From CAZITB01 sp964542055 (lineage in GTDB: Bacteria > Planctomycetota > Phycisphaerae > Sedimentisphaerales > CAMDDF01): DNA of 24,693 nucleotides. The position numbers and the translations under genes were made by a program. The stretch spans positions 1 to 24,693 of the forward strand of contig CAZITB010000029.1 of assembly GCA_964542055.1 (NCBI GenBank), given 5' to 3'. Shown here piece after piece: positions 7,510 to 14,629 of this stretch (within the stretch, counting starts at the first letter, position 1; each line of letters begins with the position of its first letter). The notes beneath the pieces were generated by a model. The model saw only the letters and a list, made by a program, of their open reading frames with translations, was not told the origin of the DNA and did not search any database.

Positions 7510-7960
7510 ATCTACAGTAGAGGTATTGAAGTTTTGCCATGGTATATATTATAAGCCGATTTTGGTTTGGCATTCATGGAAAGGTACTTAATTTTTTTTG
7601 CATACCAAGGATGAGCTGCTTTATTCATCTGCCGTATTTGCTGCGATTTTTACTTCCATCGTATTTTAAATATGACAGTTTGCGAAGCTGCTGAACCCAC
7701 TCAAATCGATAGGCTGGCAATCACAGTCGGCAAAGAGCCTTTCCGAACTTGACCGCCAATACGATTGATTGAAAGCGCAACTACAGTCATCGAAAAACGC
7801 CAAAGCAGAAACAAAGACTACAGGAAGCCCCGGCAGGGCAAGGTTGAAAATCCTTTAACTTTCGACTATACTGATTTTACGAAGTCAATTTATGAGATTA
7901 ACACTATCCAAAAAATGGCTGTAATGATGCTTTGATAGCAATGGTTTAATCGAGGTTATT
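7510..7960. other. Intergenic region with decayed coding traces
   Basis: No intact gene is seen in these 451 bases. On the minus strand just upstream of the sulfatase piece, one frame reads HPWYAKKIKYLSMNAKPKSA before a stop; it looks protein-like but I do not recognise it. On the plus strand at about 7680-7860 a frame with a single stop reads SELDRQYD and LKAQLQSSKNAKAETK, coiled-coil-like. These are probably remains of lost genes. The only functional site proposed here is the sigma54-like promoter at 7916-7931. Confidence 0.4.
7916..7931 (+). promoter_or_regulatory. Possible sigma54 promoter of the kinase operon
   Basis: TGGCTGTAATGATGCT has the -24 GG and -12 GC doublets at the required 10-base spacing and keeps TGGC and TGC. 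It ends 29 bases before the kinase ATG, which would leave a leader of about 19 bases. It is weaker than the site at 10995-11011 (four consensus positions differ). If real, the NtrC-like product would control its own operon. Confidence 0.35.
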
Positions 7961-9421
7961 ATGAAAGTTACTTTAAAATTTGTTCTGGTGCTTATCGTCG
8001 TGCTATTTGTTATCCGCACTTTTGAAGGTTTTTTGACGGTTAAGCGGGAAACCGAGCGCCTTAATACTGACATTCAACGGGATGCTTTGTTATTAGGAAA
8101 TATAATAACGACTTCCGTTCAAAATATGTGGTTATCGAACGGTCGGAACCAGGCGATAAAACTGGCCGAAAAGTTCAATCTGAACGAACACCCAATTCAT
8201 ATTTCATGGAAACCATTTGAAGGTGACAACGGCCTCAATAATCAACTTAATGAGGATTCTTTGATTAAGCTGAAAAACGGCGAAACCGTATCATTACGTC
8301 AGCAGCGGAGCAAAAGAGGTGAAGTCCAATATTTTTTCATTCCCTTGGATATCCCTGAAACAGATGGAGTTATTCAACTGGCTGAGACATTAAAGGAAAG
8401 GAGCAGATATCTGCAGAATGCGTGGACTCGCGAAGCGATCGCCGGCAGTTTTGTTTTCCTGGTAAGCGGTGCTGTTATGCTGTTGCTGGGATTTGTCATA
8501 ATAGGTCGCCCTCTGAGTAAACTTCAGGAACGAATTAAACGTATTGGTGAAGGAGATATGAGAGGCTGGCTTGTGCTTCGTGGACACGATGAACTTGCGG
8601 CACTTGCTCGCTGCTTGAATGATATGTGCACAAAACTCCATACGGCCTGGGAACGCGAGATAACTGAAACCAAGAAACGTGTTGCAGCTATGGAGCAGAT
8701 GCGACATATGGACCGTCTTACGACGATTGGACGACTTGCTTCTGGTGTTGCACACGAACTGGGGACACCCTTAAACGTAATAAGCGGACGAGCGGGAATG
8801 ATTAAAGATCGCGCAGAGACCCTCAAGACCGAACAGATTCAGGATAACGCCGAAACAATAAAGTCTCAGGCAATGCGAATGACAAATATAATCCGTCACC
8901 TTCTTGATTTCGCCAGACAACGCCCTCCAAAACGGGTTAAAACCAATGGGGGCGATGTGGTTCGCCAGGCAGTAGAGTTGGTAAACTGCCTTGGCTATAA
9001 CGCCAGTGTCCGGATGGAACCTCCGCAAGAATCTTCTTCGCTTCTGGTAAACATTGATCCCGTACAGATTCAGCAGGTTATTACGAATCTACTTGAAAAC
9101 GCTCTTCAGGCAATGCCTGAAGGAGGCGATGTTATTGTAGCAGCGAAATCTATAACGACAAGTCCTCCACAAGACGTCGAAAGTCATAAAGGGCGTTTTC
9201 TACAAATTACAGTCAATGATAAGGGTGTAGGAATTGCTCAAGACCATCTATCTAAAATATTTGATCCTTTCTTTACCACCAAAGATGTAGGAGAAGGCAC
9301 GGGTTTGGGCTTGTCTATAACATACGGCATCGTTAGAGAGCATAGGGGCTGGATTGATGTTATCAGCGAAGAAGGTAAAGGAAGCTGTTTTACTGTATAT
9401 ATCCCACAGGAGTCCTTATGA
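7961..9421 (+). CDS. Membrane sensor histidine kinase (NtrB/AtoS-like)
   Basis: A 486-residue inner-membrane kinase. Transmembrane helix 1 is at about 6-18 and helix 2 at about 160-182, so residues 25-155 form a small extracytoplasmic sensor of unknown ligand. Then come a HAMP linker (about 183-229), a dimerisation/phosphoacceptor domain with His265 in SGVAHELGTPLN, and an ATPase domain: N box around Asn376 and Asn380, G1 box DKGVGI (420-425), F box DPFF (435-438) and G2 box GTGLGL (446-451). All catalytic motifs are present. A GAGG site lies upstream of the ATG. The stop codon overlaps the ATG of the NtrC-like gene (ATGA), showing translational coupling. It should phosphorylate the adjacent sigma54 activator and perhaps the lone receiver encoded at 11062. 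Confidence 0.95.
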   Translation: MKVTLKFVLVLIVVLFVIRTFEGFLTVKRETERLNTDIQRDALLLGNIITTSVQNMWLSNGRNQAIKLAEKFNLNEHPIHISWKPFEGDNGLNNQLNEDSLIKLKNGETVSLRQQRSKRGEVQYFFIPLDIPETDGVIQLAETLKERSRYLQNAWTREAIAGSFVFLVSGAVMLLLGFVIIGRPLSKLQERIKRIGEGDMRGWLVLRGHDELAALARCLNDMCTKLHTAWEREITETKKRVAAMEQMRHMDRLTTIGRLASGVAHELGTPLNVISGRAGMIKDRAETLKTEQIQDNAETIKSQAMRMTNIIRHLLDFARQRPPKRVKTNGGDVVRQAVELVNCLGYNASVRMEPPQESSSLLVNIDPVQIQQVITNLLENALQAMPEGGDVIVAAKSITTSPPQDVESHKGRFLQITVNDKGVGIAQDHLSKIFDPFFTTKDVGEGTGLGLSITYGIVREHRGWIDVISEEGKGSCFTVYIPQESL

Positions 9422-9906
9422 TATCTGGACACATTTTAATTGTTGATGATGATCAGAGCATGTGCGAAATGTTGCATGATGACTTAACGCAGCGAGGCCA
9501 CTGTGTTCAATGGCACACCAGTGCAGAAAAGGCTTTTGAGATATTTATGCGTAAGTCTTTTGATACGGTCATAACTGACCTAAAAATGCCCGGACTCAAT
9601 GGGATTGATTTCTGCAATCGACTTTCCCAAAATCGTCCCGATGTGCCGGTCATCGTGATTACCGCTTTTGGCAGTTTTAATACAGCTATTGAGGCAATTC
9701 GGGCAGGAGCCTATGATTTCGTTACAAAACCGATAGAAATGGACATCCTCTCCATAGTTATTAACAGGGCCTTAAAACATCGCTCGCTTCAGGAACAGGT
9801 AAAATTTTTAAAAAAACAAAGCCACAGGAACGCAGAGGANNNNNNNNNNGTAAACAGAAACAAAAGAACAACGAAAACAACGCAGGAACGCAGAGGATTT
9901 TGGTGA
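9418..9906 (+). CDS. NtrC-family response regulator, receiver part (gene broken by assembly gap)
   Basis: The first 125 or so residues are a complete receiver domain: acidic pocket Asp11-Asp12, phosphoacceptor Asp54 in VITDLKMP, Thr82 and Lys104 in TKP. A helix (about 118-136) begins the linker to the AAA+ domain. Real coding sequence ends at 9839; the run of 10 N follows, and the frame after it (VNRNKRTTK to a stop at 9904-9906) is not homologous. If the duplicated 15 bases on both sides of the gap are collapsed (removing 9840-9897), the frame continues directly as SHRNAED-FGEFIGRSPVME into the AAA+ part, giving a normal 453-residue regulator. I therefore treat this and the next entry as one gene. 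The start overlaps the kinase stop codon. Confidence 0.9.
   Translation: MISGHILIVDDDQSMCEMLHDDLTQRGHCVQWHTSAEKAFEIFMRKSFDTVITDLKMPGLNGIDFCNRLSQNRPDVPVIVITAFGSFNTAIEAIRAGAYDFVTKPIEMDILSIVINRALKHRSLQEQVKFLKKQSHRNAEXXXXVNRNKRTTKTTQERRGFW
9825..9839 (+). repeat. 15-bp direct duplication, left copy beside the assembly gap
   Basis: The 15 bases ending at the gap (CAGGAACGCAGAGGA) recur exactly at 9883-9897. In the left copy they are in frame with the receiver part; in the right copy they are in frame with the AAA+ part. The GCAGAGGA wording resembles the short CAGAGGA-type repeats scattered in many environmental bacterial genomes. Confidence 0.85.
9840..9849. other. Assembly gap (10 N)
   Basis: Ten unresolved bases inside the NtrC-like gene, probably a scaffold join of unknown true length. 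The sequence just after it (9850-9882) is A-rich and carries a stop (9851-9853) in the AAA+ frame. Confidence 0.95.
9883..9897 (+). repeat. 15-bp direct duplication, right copy beside the assembly gap
   Basis: Exact copy of 9825-9839. The AAA+ homology resumes immediately after it, so the material between the two copies is either an insertion with a 15-bp duplication or a failed overlap merge. Confidence 0.85.
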
Positions 9907-9928
9907 GTTTATAGGCAGAAGTCCTGTC

Positions 9929-10837
9929 ATGGAACGGTTATTTGATCGGATATCCCGCATCGCTGACCAGCAGGTACCGGTTCTGATCACCGGTGAATCC
10001 GGAACAGGTAAGGAATTGGTTGCCCGTGCTTTGCATCGCAATAGTAAACGCCGAAAAGCACCTTTTGTTCCTGTTAATTGCGCTGCCCTGCCCGGGATGC
10101 TACTGGAAAGCGAATTGTTCGGACATGCAGAGGGAGCTTTTACAGACGCCCGCTCAGACAGACGGGGTCTGTTTCTGGAAGCCGATGGAGGCACTTTATT
10201 TATGGATGAAATCGCCGAAATACCACTGGAGCTTCAGCCAAAGCTTTTGCGGGCTGTGGAAACCGGCTCGATTCGTCCTATTGGCGAGAACAATGAACTA
10301 AAGACCGATGTACGGATTGTCGCAGCAACTAACCGTGACCTGGAAGCAACCGTCGAAGAGGGGCTATTCAGAGAGGACTTATTTTTCCGTATTAATGTTG
10401 TGCGGCTAAATGTTCCGTCTCTTCGGACTCGCGGCAGCGATATCCTGCTGCTTGCCCAGTATTTCCTTCAAACTATTGCGCATCGCGACGAGAAACCGGT
10501 AAAGGGATTTTCTCCCGCTACGGCTGAAAAGTTGTTAGCTTATGGTTGGCCCGGCAATGTTCGAGAACTCCGAAATGCCATGGAACATGCAGCAGCGCTG
10601 ACTCGATTTGAGGAAATCGCTGTCGAGGATTTGCCTGAGAAAATCAGAAACTATAAGAGTTCTCAAGTGGTTCTTGGAGGAAGCAACCCGGAAGAGTTGC
10701 TGACTCTGGAGGACGTTGAACGACAGTATGTTGAGCATGTTTTAAAGGCAGTTAACGGCAATAAAAGTGTTGCCGCACGTATCCTTGGGCTTGGACGGCG
10801 TACGTTGTATCGAAAGCTTGAAAACTGGGGTATTTAG
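9929..10837 (+). CDS. NtrC-family sigma54 activator, AAA+ and Fis-type DNA-binding part
   Basis: Counting from the ATG at 9929 (family homology already starts near 9890): Walker A GESGTGKE (22-29), the sigma54-contact loop GAFTDA (69-74), Walker B GTLFMDEI (88-95), sensor I VAATNRDL (131-138), arginine-finger region FREDLFFRINV (147-157) and the sensor II stretch WPGNVRELRNAMEH. The last 45 residues are a Fis-like helix-turn-helix (VNGNKSVAARILGLGRRTLYRKL). It is an enhancer-binding ATPase that opens sigma54 promoters. The usual loop is GAFTGA; Asp in place of the second Gly is a natural variant that may alter sigma54 contact. A strong sigma54 promoter lies 158 bases after its stop, a likely direct target. 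Confidence 0.92.
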   Translation: MERLFDRISRIADQQVPVLITGESGTGKELVARALHRNSKRRKAPFVPVNCAALPGMLLESELFGHAEGAFTDARSDRRGLFLEADGGTLFMDEIAEIPLELQPKLLRAVETGSIRPIGENNELKTDVRIVAATNRDLEATVEEGLFREDLFFRINVVRLNVPSLRTRGSDILLLAQYFLQTIAHRDEKPVKGFSPATAEKLLAYGWPGNVRELRNAMEHAAALTRFEEIAVEDLPEKIRNYKSSQVVLGGSNPEELLTLEDVERQYVEHVLKAVNGNKSVAARILGLGRRTLYRKLENWGI

Positions 10838-10994
10838 CAAACCTTTGGTGCGCGCTATTATGTCTCAGTGTGCCGACATGACACAGAACAAATCGTTATC
10901 CTCTAATTGACCATTCCAAAAAAATACTCATCTCTTCTGAATAAGATCTTCAATAGCAACGACTTATGTTCTTTTTACTCATATTCAGCATGTA

Positions 10995-11011
10995 CTGGCA
11001 TAGCTGTTGCT
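10995..11011 (+). promoter_or_regulatory. Sigma54 (-24/-12) promoter of the receiver-EI operon
   Basis: CTGGCATAGCTGTTGCT matches the consensus YTGGCACGRNNNTTGCW except at two positions of the CACG block, with GG (-24) and GC (-12) exactly 10 bases apart. It lies 51 bases ahead of the receiver ATG, giving a leader of about 40 bases. The activator encoded directly upstream is a sigma54 enhancer-binding protein. Confidence 0.7.
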
Positions 11012-11061
11012 CATTGCTACCATAGAACAATTTTATTTATATTAGTCAGGGAAGCAAAAAT

Positions 11062-11526
11062 ATGTCGACAAAACAACCAAAAAAAATTAATGCGAAGCTC
11101 GAGGAATCTTCTGGTTGTGATCAATCTCCTCACGTTCTGCTCATAGAAGACGATGAGGAGATGCTCAACATGTTGTCAGAAGCACTTATACAACAAGGCT
11201 ACCGGGTCACTAAATGTACAAAGGCACTCGATTGGCTACTTTCTTGCATTCACAACTTTGGGGGAAATGTCTCCTCTTCTACGGATAAAAGTTTTGATGT
11301 TGTCATCTCTGACATTAGAATGCCGAAGATGGGCGGTCTGGATGCCTTGAGAATTATCAATGACCTAAATTGCGCTCAAGCCTGCCCGCCAACGATTTTT
11401 ATTACCGCTTTTGGCGATGAAGAAACTCACAGGATGGCGAAAAAATTGGGCGCAGTGGAGGTTTTTGATAAGCCTTTTGATATAGATGATCTTATCAAGA
11501 AGGTGCGCGAATTGGTTTTACCTTAA
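11062..11526 (+). CDS. Stand-alone response regulator receiver
   Basis: A 154-residue cytoplasmic protein with a single receiver domain at about 24-152 and no output domain. The acidic pocket is Asp30-Asp31, the phosphoacceptor Asp84 sits in VISDIRMP, and Thr115 (ITAF) and Lys137 (DKP) complete the site. An insertion of about 10 residues (GGNVSSSTDK, 67-76) lengthens the usual loop before the phosphoacceptor strand, and residues 1-22 are a polar leader. It follows a sigma54 promoter and ends 15 bases before the EI-like gene, so the two are co-transcribed. Such lone receivers normally act as phosphorelay intermediates or bind a partner protein; here the partner may be the EI-like enzyme or the kinase encoded at 7961. 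A ribosome site (AGGGA) precedes the ATG. Confidence 0.92.
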   Translation: MSTKQPKKINAKLEESSGCDQSPHVLLIEDDEEMLNMLSEALIQQGYRVTKCTKALDWLLSCIHNFGGNVSSSTDKSFDVVISDIRMPKMGGLDALRIINDLNCAQACPPTIFITAFGDEETHRMAKKLGAVEVFDKPFDIDDLIKKVRELVLP

Positions 11527-11541
11527 TCCGAGGAAACAAAT

Positions 11542-13197
11542 ATGTCTCAAAAAATAAAGAATTACAAACTCGCCGGTTATGGTATCTCACCTGGTGCGGG
11601 TATGGGAAAGACATTTATATATAGGGATGTTCTGCAGCATAGGCAAGAAGTATATTATATTGGTGCCAACGAGGTAGAAACTGAATATCAACGTATCGAA
11701 GAAGCTTTTGATGCAGTACGAGGACGTTTACAAAAAAATGAAAAAGAAGTGGAGCGAAAACTCAATGAGGATTTTGCGGGTATTCTCAGGTCGCATGTAG
11801 AAATACTTAGCGATTCTTCACTGCTTCAAGAAATATATGAGACAATAAAAAGAAGTTGTGTCAATGCCGAGTTTGTGGTTCTCGCGGTCTTTCGTCGGTT
11901 AGAAGCAAGGTTTCGCCATGCTGACGATAACAGGTTGGCTGAGCGTGCAGATGATATTGCTGACCTGACCAGACAAGTATTAAGAGCACTTACGGGACAG
12001 GTATCTCACCGATTGGCGAATCTGCCCGAGAATACAATTGTTGTTGCATCTCAGCTACTTCCATCCGACACGGTATACTTTTCTCGGAGGGCTGTTTCCG
12101 GCGTGATCGTTGAACGCGGAGGGCAGACCAGTCATGCAGCCATTCTCACGCGTGAACTCGATATACCTGCGGTATCTATAGACAATGCTGTCCAGCAAAT
12201 AGCTCAGGGAGAAAACGTGATCGTGGATGGCACGGAAGGAACTGTTTTTGTTAATCCTGATGAAATAATGCAGGAAAAATTTCACAAGAAACAAGATGAG
12301 ATGTCAGTTAGTTTTGCAATTGCCAAACAGTATGCGTTTGAAAGAGCCAGAACCCGTGATGGTATTGAAGTGGACGTTATGGCAAATATTTCCTGTCGGG
12401 AAGATGCCGAGCTTGCAATAAAGAATGGTGCCGATGGTGTCGGTCTGTATCGGACCGAACATCTATACTTTGGGCGCGATGAACTCCCAAGTGAAGATGA
12501 GCTTCTTGAGGCTCTGGAAAAAACTTTGGCACCTTTTGATACAAACACATCTGTCACATTGCGGCTGCTTGACGTAGGCGGCGACAAGTTGTTACCGTTT
12601 CTTAACCATACTAATATCTCTGAGCCGTTAATGGGACTACGTGGGGTGCGTTTTCTTCTGAAATTTCCTGACTTGCTGTTTACACAGCTACGCTCTTTTC
12701 TACGACTTTCTCTTTCCCGTTCGGTAAGAGTATTGGTACCGATGGTAACTGTGGAATCTGACATGCACGCTGTTCGAGAATTTTACACACAAGCCGCAAA
12801 TGATCTGTCTTGTCAACAACTGCCACCGTTGGGCAGTATGATAGAGACACCAGCATCTGCTTTATGTGCTGAGTCTATAACAGAATACAGCGATTTTCTT
12901 AATACAGGCACTAATGATCTGACGCAATACACTATGGCAGCAAGTCGCGAAAACGCTGAGGTAGCTGATTACTTTATTCATGATCACCCCTCTATATTTT
13001 GCTTATTACAGGGTGTGGCTCAGGCAACCAACGGCAAGTCTGTGGGAATATGCGGACAACTCGCAGGCCAGGCTAGTGTAACTGAGAAACTCCTTGCAAT
13101 GGGTGTCCATGAATTGAGCGTTAACCCGCGACAGATTCCCTATATAAAAAAGACAGTGCAAGATATTAACGTAGATGAAGTTAAAACTATATCCTGA
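11542..13197 (+). CDS. ptsI: PTS Enzyme I-like phosphoenolpyruvate-protein phosphotransferase
   Basis: A 551-residue protein, slightly shorter than typical Enzyme I (about 575). It has the N-terminal helical HPr-interacting region (about 25-145), the phosphohistidine domain with His198 in GGQTSHAAILTRELDIPAV, and the C-terminal PEP-binding barrel with GLYRTEHLY (Arg304), RLLDVGGDK (341-349), Glu435 in MIETPAS, GTNDLTQYT (456-464) and Cys504 in GICGQLAG. All residues known to be needed in EI are recognisable. There is no N-terminal GAF domain, so it is not PtsP. It moves phosphate from PEP to HPr-like carriers, but neither HPr nor any sugar-specific EII gene is seen in the window, and the neighbours are regulators, so a regulatory PTS is more likely than sugar import. 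A GAGGAAA site precedes the ATG. The family is certain; the exact role is inferred. Confidence 0.93.
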   Translation: MSQKIKNYKLAGYGISPGAGMGKTFIYRDVLQHRQEVYYIGANEVETEYQRIEEAFDAVRGRLQKNEKEVERKLNEDFAGILRSHVEILSDSSLLQEIYETIKRSCVNAEFVVLAVFRRLEARFRHADDNRLAERADDIADLTRQVLRALTGQVSHRLANLPENTIVVASQLLPSDTVYFSRRAVSGVIVERGGQTSHAAILTRELDIPAVSIDNAVQQIAQGENVIVDGTEGTVFVNPDEIMQEKFHKKQDEMSVSFAIAKQYAFERARTRDGIEVDVMANISCREDAELAIKNGADGVGLYRTEHLYFGRDELPSEDELLEALEKTLAPFDTNTSVTLRLLDVGGDKLLPFLNHTNISEPLMGLRGVRFLLKFPDLLFTQLRSFLRLSLSRSVRVLVPMVTVESDMHAVREFYTQAANDLSCQQLPPLGSMIETPASALCAESITEYSDFLNTGTNDLTQYTMAASRENAEVADYFIHDHPSIFCLLQGVAQATNGKSVGICGQLAGQASVTEKLLAMGVHELSVNPRQIPYIKKTVQDINVDEVKTIS

Positions 13198-13259
13198 TTT
13201 TATAGCACTTTTCAAAAAACCGTATTTGTGATTTTAATTAAGTTCTAAGGAGTATTTAG

Positions 13260-13307
13260 ATGACTGAATTCAAAACAGGCCAAGAGGCATCGCGAGCACC
13301 ACCCTGA
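13260..13307 (+). CDS. Possible 15-residue leader peptide
   Basis: ATG preceded by an AAGGAG site at ideal spacing opens a frame of 15 codons (MTEFKTGQEASRAPP) ending in TGA. It lies between the EI-like gene and the lipoprotein gene. It may be a translated leader or the start of a decayed gene; nothing in it is recognised. Confidence 0.25.
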   Translation: MTEFKTGQEASRAPP

Positions 13308-13407
13308 TTTTCGCGTATTGCTTAACTGAGTTTAATCTGGTTGGGGTCCGACCGAGGGCTTCGGATAATCTCAACTTTTGTTAAAATTTTAAATAAGGAG
13401 ATTAAAA

Positions 13408-13629
13408 ATGACAATGCAAATTTTAAAAAAAACGACAGCCATTATTCTTGTCATCTCAATGGGACTAATTTTTGTAGGATGCGAAGATGAAACACCCTAT
13501 TCACCGCCTCCTCAGCAACCCCAGCAACCTCAAGAGTGGTCTCCGGAAGATAGGCAGTCGAATCAATCTGAGGAACCTCTCTATCAGCAAGAACAACAAG
13601 ATACCTCAACAGAATGGCCACAAAACTGA
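13408..13629 (+). CDS. Small Gln/Pro-rich lipoprotein
   Basis: A 73-residue protein with a lipoprotein signal (residues 1-24; basic KK, hydrophobic helix, then FVGC with the acyl-accepting Cys25). The mature part is only 49 residues, acidic and rich in Gln and Pro (PPPQQPQQPQEW, QQEQQD), so it is probably disordered and anchored to a membrane on the periplasmic side. A strong AAGGAG site lies 8 bases upstream of the ATG. Base use shows no break from its neighbours. It is followed 104 bases later by the OmpH/Skp-like protein, which shares the Gln-rich bias. I do not recognise a family, and its function is unknown. Confidence 0.75.
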   Translation: MTMQILKKTTAIILVISMGLIFVGCEDETPYSPPPQQPQQPQEWSPEDRQSNQSEEPLYQQEQQDTSTEWPQN

Positions 13630-13733
13630 GTTAATAGTTGAGAATTAAGAAGACATGTCGATGGCCTTCTCCATAACCGGCGAGCAGGTCATTACAGAGA
13701 TAAGGCCGGTCTTAGAAGAAAGGAAATTTAATT

Positions 13734-14261
13734 ATGATTCATCGTAACACAAACAAGTTCGTACTGCTGGTTGCCCTGACAACAGGAATCCTGATTTCAG
13801 CAGCAATGTTTACTGGACAATTGAATGCACAAGACCAAGTTCCATCTTTTCAAACTTCTTCTGAAAACGATAGTAAAGGGACCTTTAAGATTGGCACCTA
13901 CGACCCCCAGACTGCTTTTGAGCAGCATCCTTTACAGGACAAATTAATGGAGAAATACGCTTCTCTCCAAACTGCCATACAGCAAGCTCAGCAGCAAAAT
14001 GACCAGGAAAAAGCAATGCAATTACAACAGCAATTTGAACAGCAAAGAACTCAAATTATTGAGCAGTTTCAGCAGGATGTGGGAAAGGCCCTTCCTACAG
14101 CTGCAAATGCTGCTGGTGTTAAAATCATTGCTCTGGAAATTGCATACGCAGCAGATGATGTCAAACAACAGGACGTTACTGCACATATTGTAGAGACCTT
14201 TACAGGCAAAGATGAAAATAAACGTGCAGAACCACAGTTTCAATTCCCAAACCAGCAGTAA
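13734..14261 (+). CDS. OmpH/Skp-like periplasmic protein
   Basis: A 175-residue exported protein. The signal peptide covers residues 1-32 (cleavage after L-N-A). The mature protein begins with a short acidic linker, then KIGTYDPQTAFEQHP, which is the first strand pattern of the OmpH/Skp chaperone fold, and a long Gln-rich amphipathic coiled coil (about 69-125, with QQAQQQNDQEKAMQLQQQFE), then a closing strand region (IIALEIAYAADDV). Skp/OmpH proteins bind unfolded outer-membrane proteins; this is a distant member and may do something else. A GAAAGGAAA stretch precedes the ATG. The terminator at 14286-14323 ends the unit. The family call rests on architecture and the KIG strand, so it is moderately sure. 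Confidence 0.7.
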   Translation: MIHRNTNKFVLLVALTTGILISAAMFTGQLNAQDQVPSFQTSSENDSKGTFKIGTYDPQTAFEQHPLQDKLMEKYASLQTAIQQAQQQNDQEKAMQLQQQFEQQRTQIIEQFQQDVGKALPTAANAAGVKIIALEIAYAADDVKQQDVTAHIVETFTGKDENKRAEPQFQFPNQQ

Positions 14262-14285
14262 TACAAAGGATTGTAAAATTACCGA

Positions 14286-14323
14286 AGCGCCGTTTCTTTG
14301 AATATCAGAGACGGTGCTTTTTT
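14286..14323 (+). terminator. Intrinsic terminator after the OmpH-like gene
   Basis: AGCGCCGTTTCT (14286-14297) pairs with AGAGACGGTGCT (14307-14318) over 12 bp, with two G-U pairs, a 9-base loop and a run of six T. It lies 24 bases after the stop codon and ends the signalling region. Confidence 0.85.
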
Positions 14324-14555
14324 CTGCAAATAACAGCAAGCTTCATATTTAGCTTCTGAGAGCTTTAACAATAATATGGCTATCAACCCACCACAAAACA
14401 ATATAAAACCTGTTTCAGTAGCGCTTCAAAAGTCAGCCGAATTTCATTATATGCATTTATAGCATAAAAATGAGGTTTTGCAAGTTAAGTTTTAAACAAT
14501 TTGCTTTCTTTAAAAGCACCGAAGTTAACTACTTTACTAAAATAACAATTCAGAT
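14324..14555. other. Intergenic DNA, no gene seen
   Basis: AT-rich spacer between the OmpH-like terminator and the toxin-antitoxin promoter. I found no reading frame, tRNA-like fold or strong repeat in it. Confidence 0.5.
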
Positions 14556-14585
14556 TTGAACTTTTAGTTTGACTTTTTGTATATT
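14556..14585 (+). promoter_or_regulatory. Promoter of the toxin-antitoxin operon
   Basis: TTGAAC (14556-14561), an 18-base spacer and TATATT (14580-14585). The direct repeat 14590-14609 lies just downstream, where a bound antitoxin would block transcription. Confidence 0.5.
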
Positions 14586-14589
14586 ATTA

Positions 14590-14609
14590 TGTACGTTATT
14601 GTGTACGTT
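14590..14609 (+). promoter_or_regulatory. Candidate antitoxin operator (direct repeat)
   Basis: TGTACGTT occurs at 14590-14597 and again at 14602-14609, 12 bases apart, i.e. close to one helical turn. Each copy contains the palindrome GTAC. Its place between the promoter and the antitoxin start is typical of antitoxin autoregulation. Confidence 0.5.
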
Positions 14610-14629
14610 TTTAAGAATTGAGGTTAATT

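Noticed and set aside
8390..9028. Several minus-strand open frames inside the histidine kinase gene
   Set aside because: They are shadows of a gene whose plus-strand domains are unmistakable.
9825..9897. Possible CRISPR-like or minisatellite array
   Set aside because: Only two copies of one 15-base unit are seen, around an assembly gap; no regular spacers or cas genes are present.
10907..11146. Plus-strand frame starting before the receiver gene
   Set aside because: It covers the sigma54 promoter and overlaps the receiver in another frame; its product is Cys/Tyr-rich with no family resemblance.
13655..13747. 30-codon frame (MSMAFSITGEQVITEIRPVL...) before the OmpH-like gene
   Set aside because: Protein-like in appearance, but there is no clear ribosome site and it overlaps the start of the OmpH-like gene, so it is too short to support.
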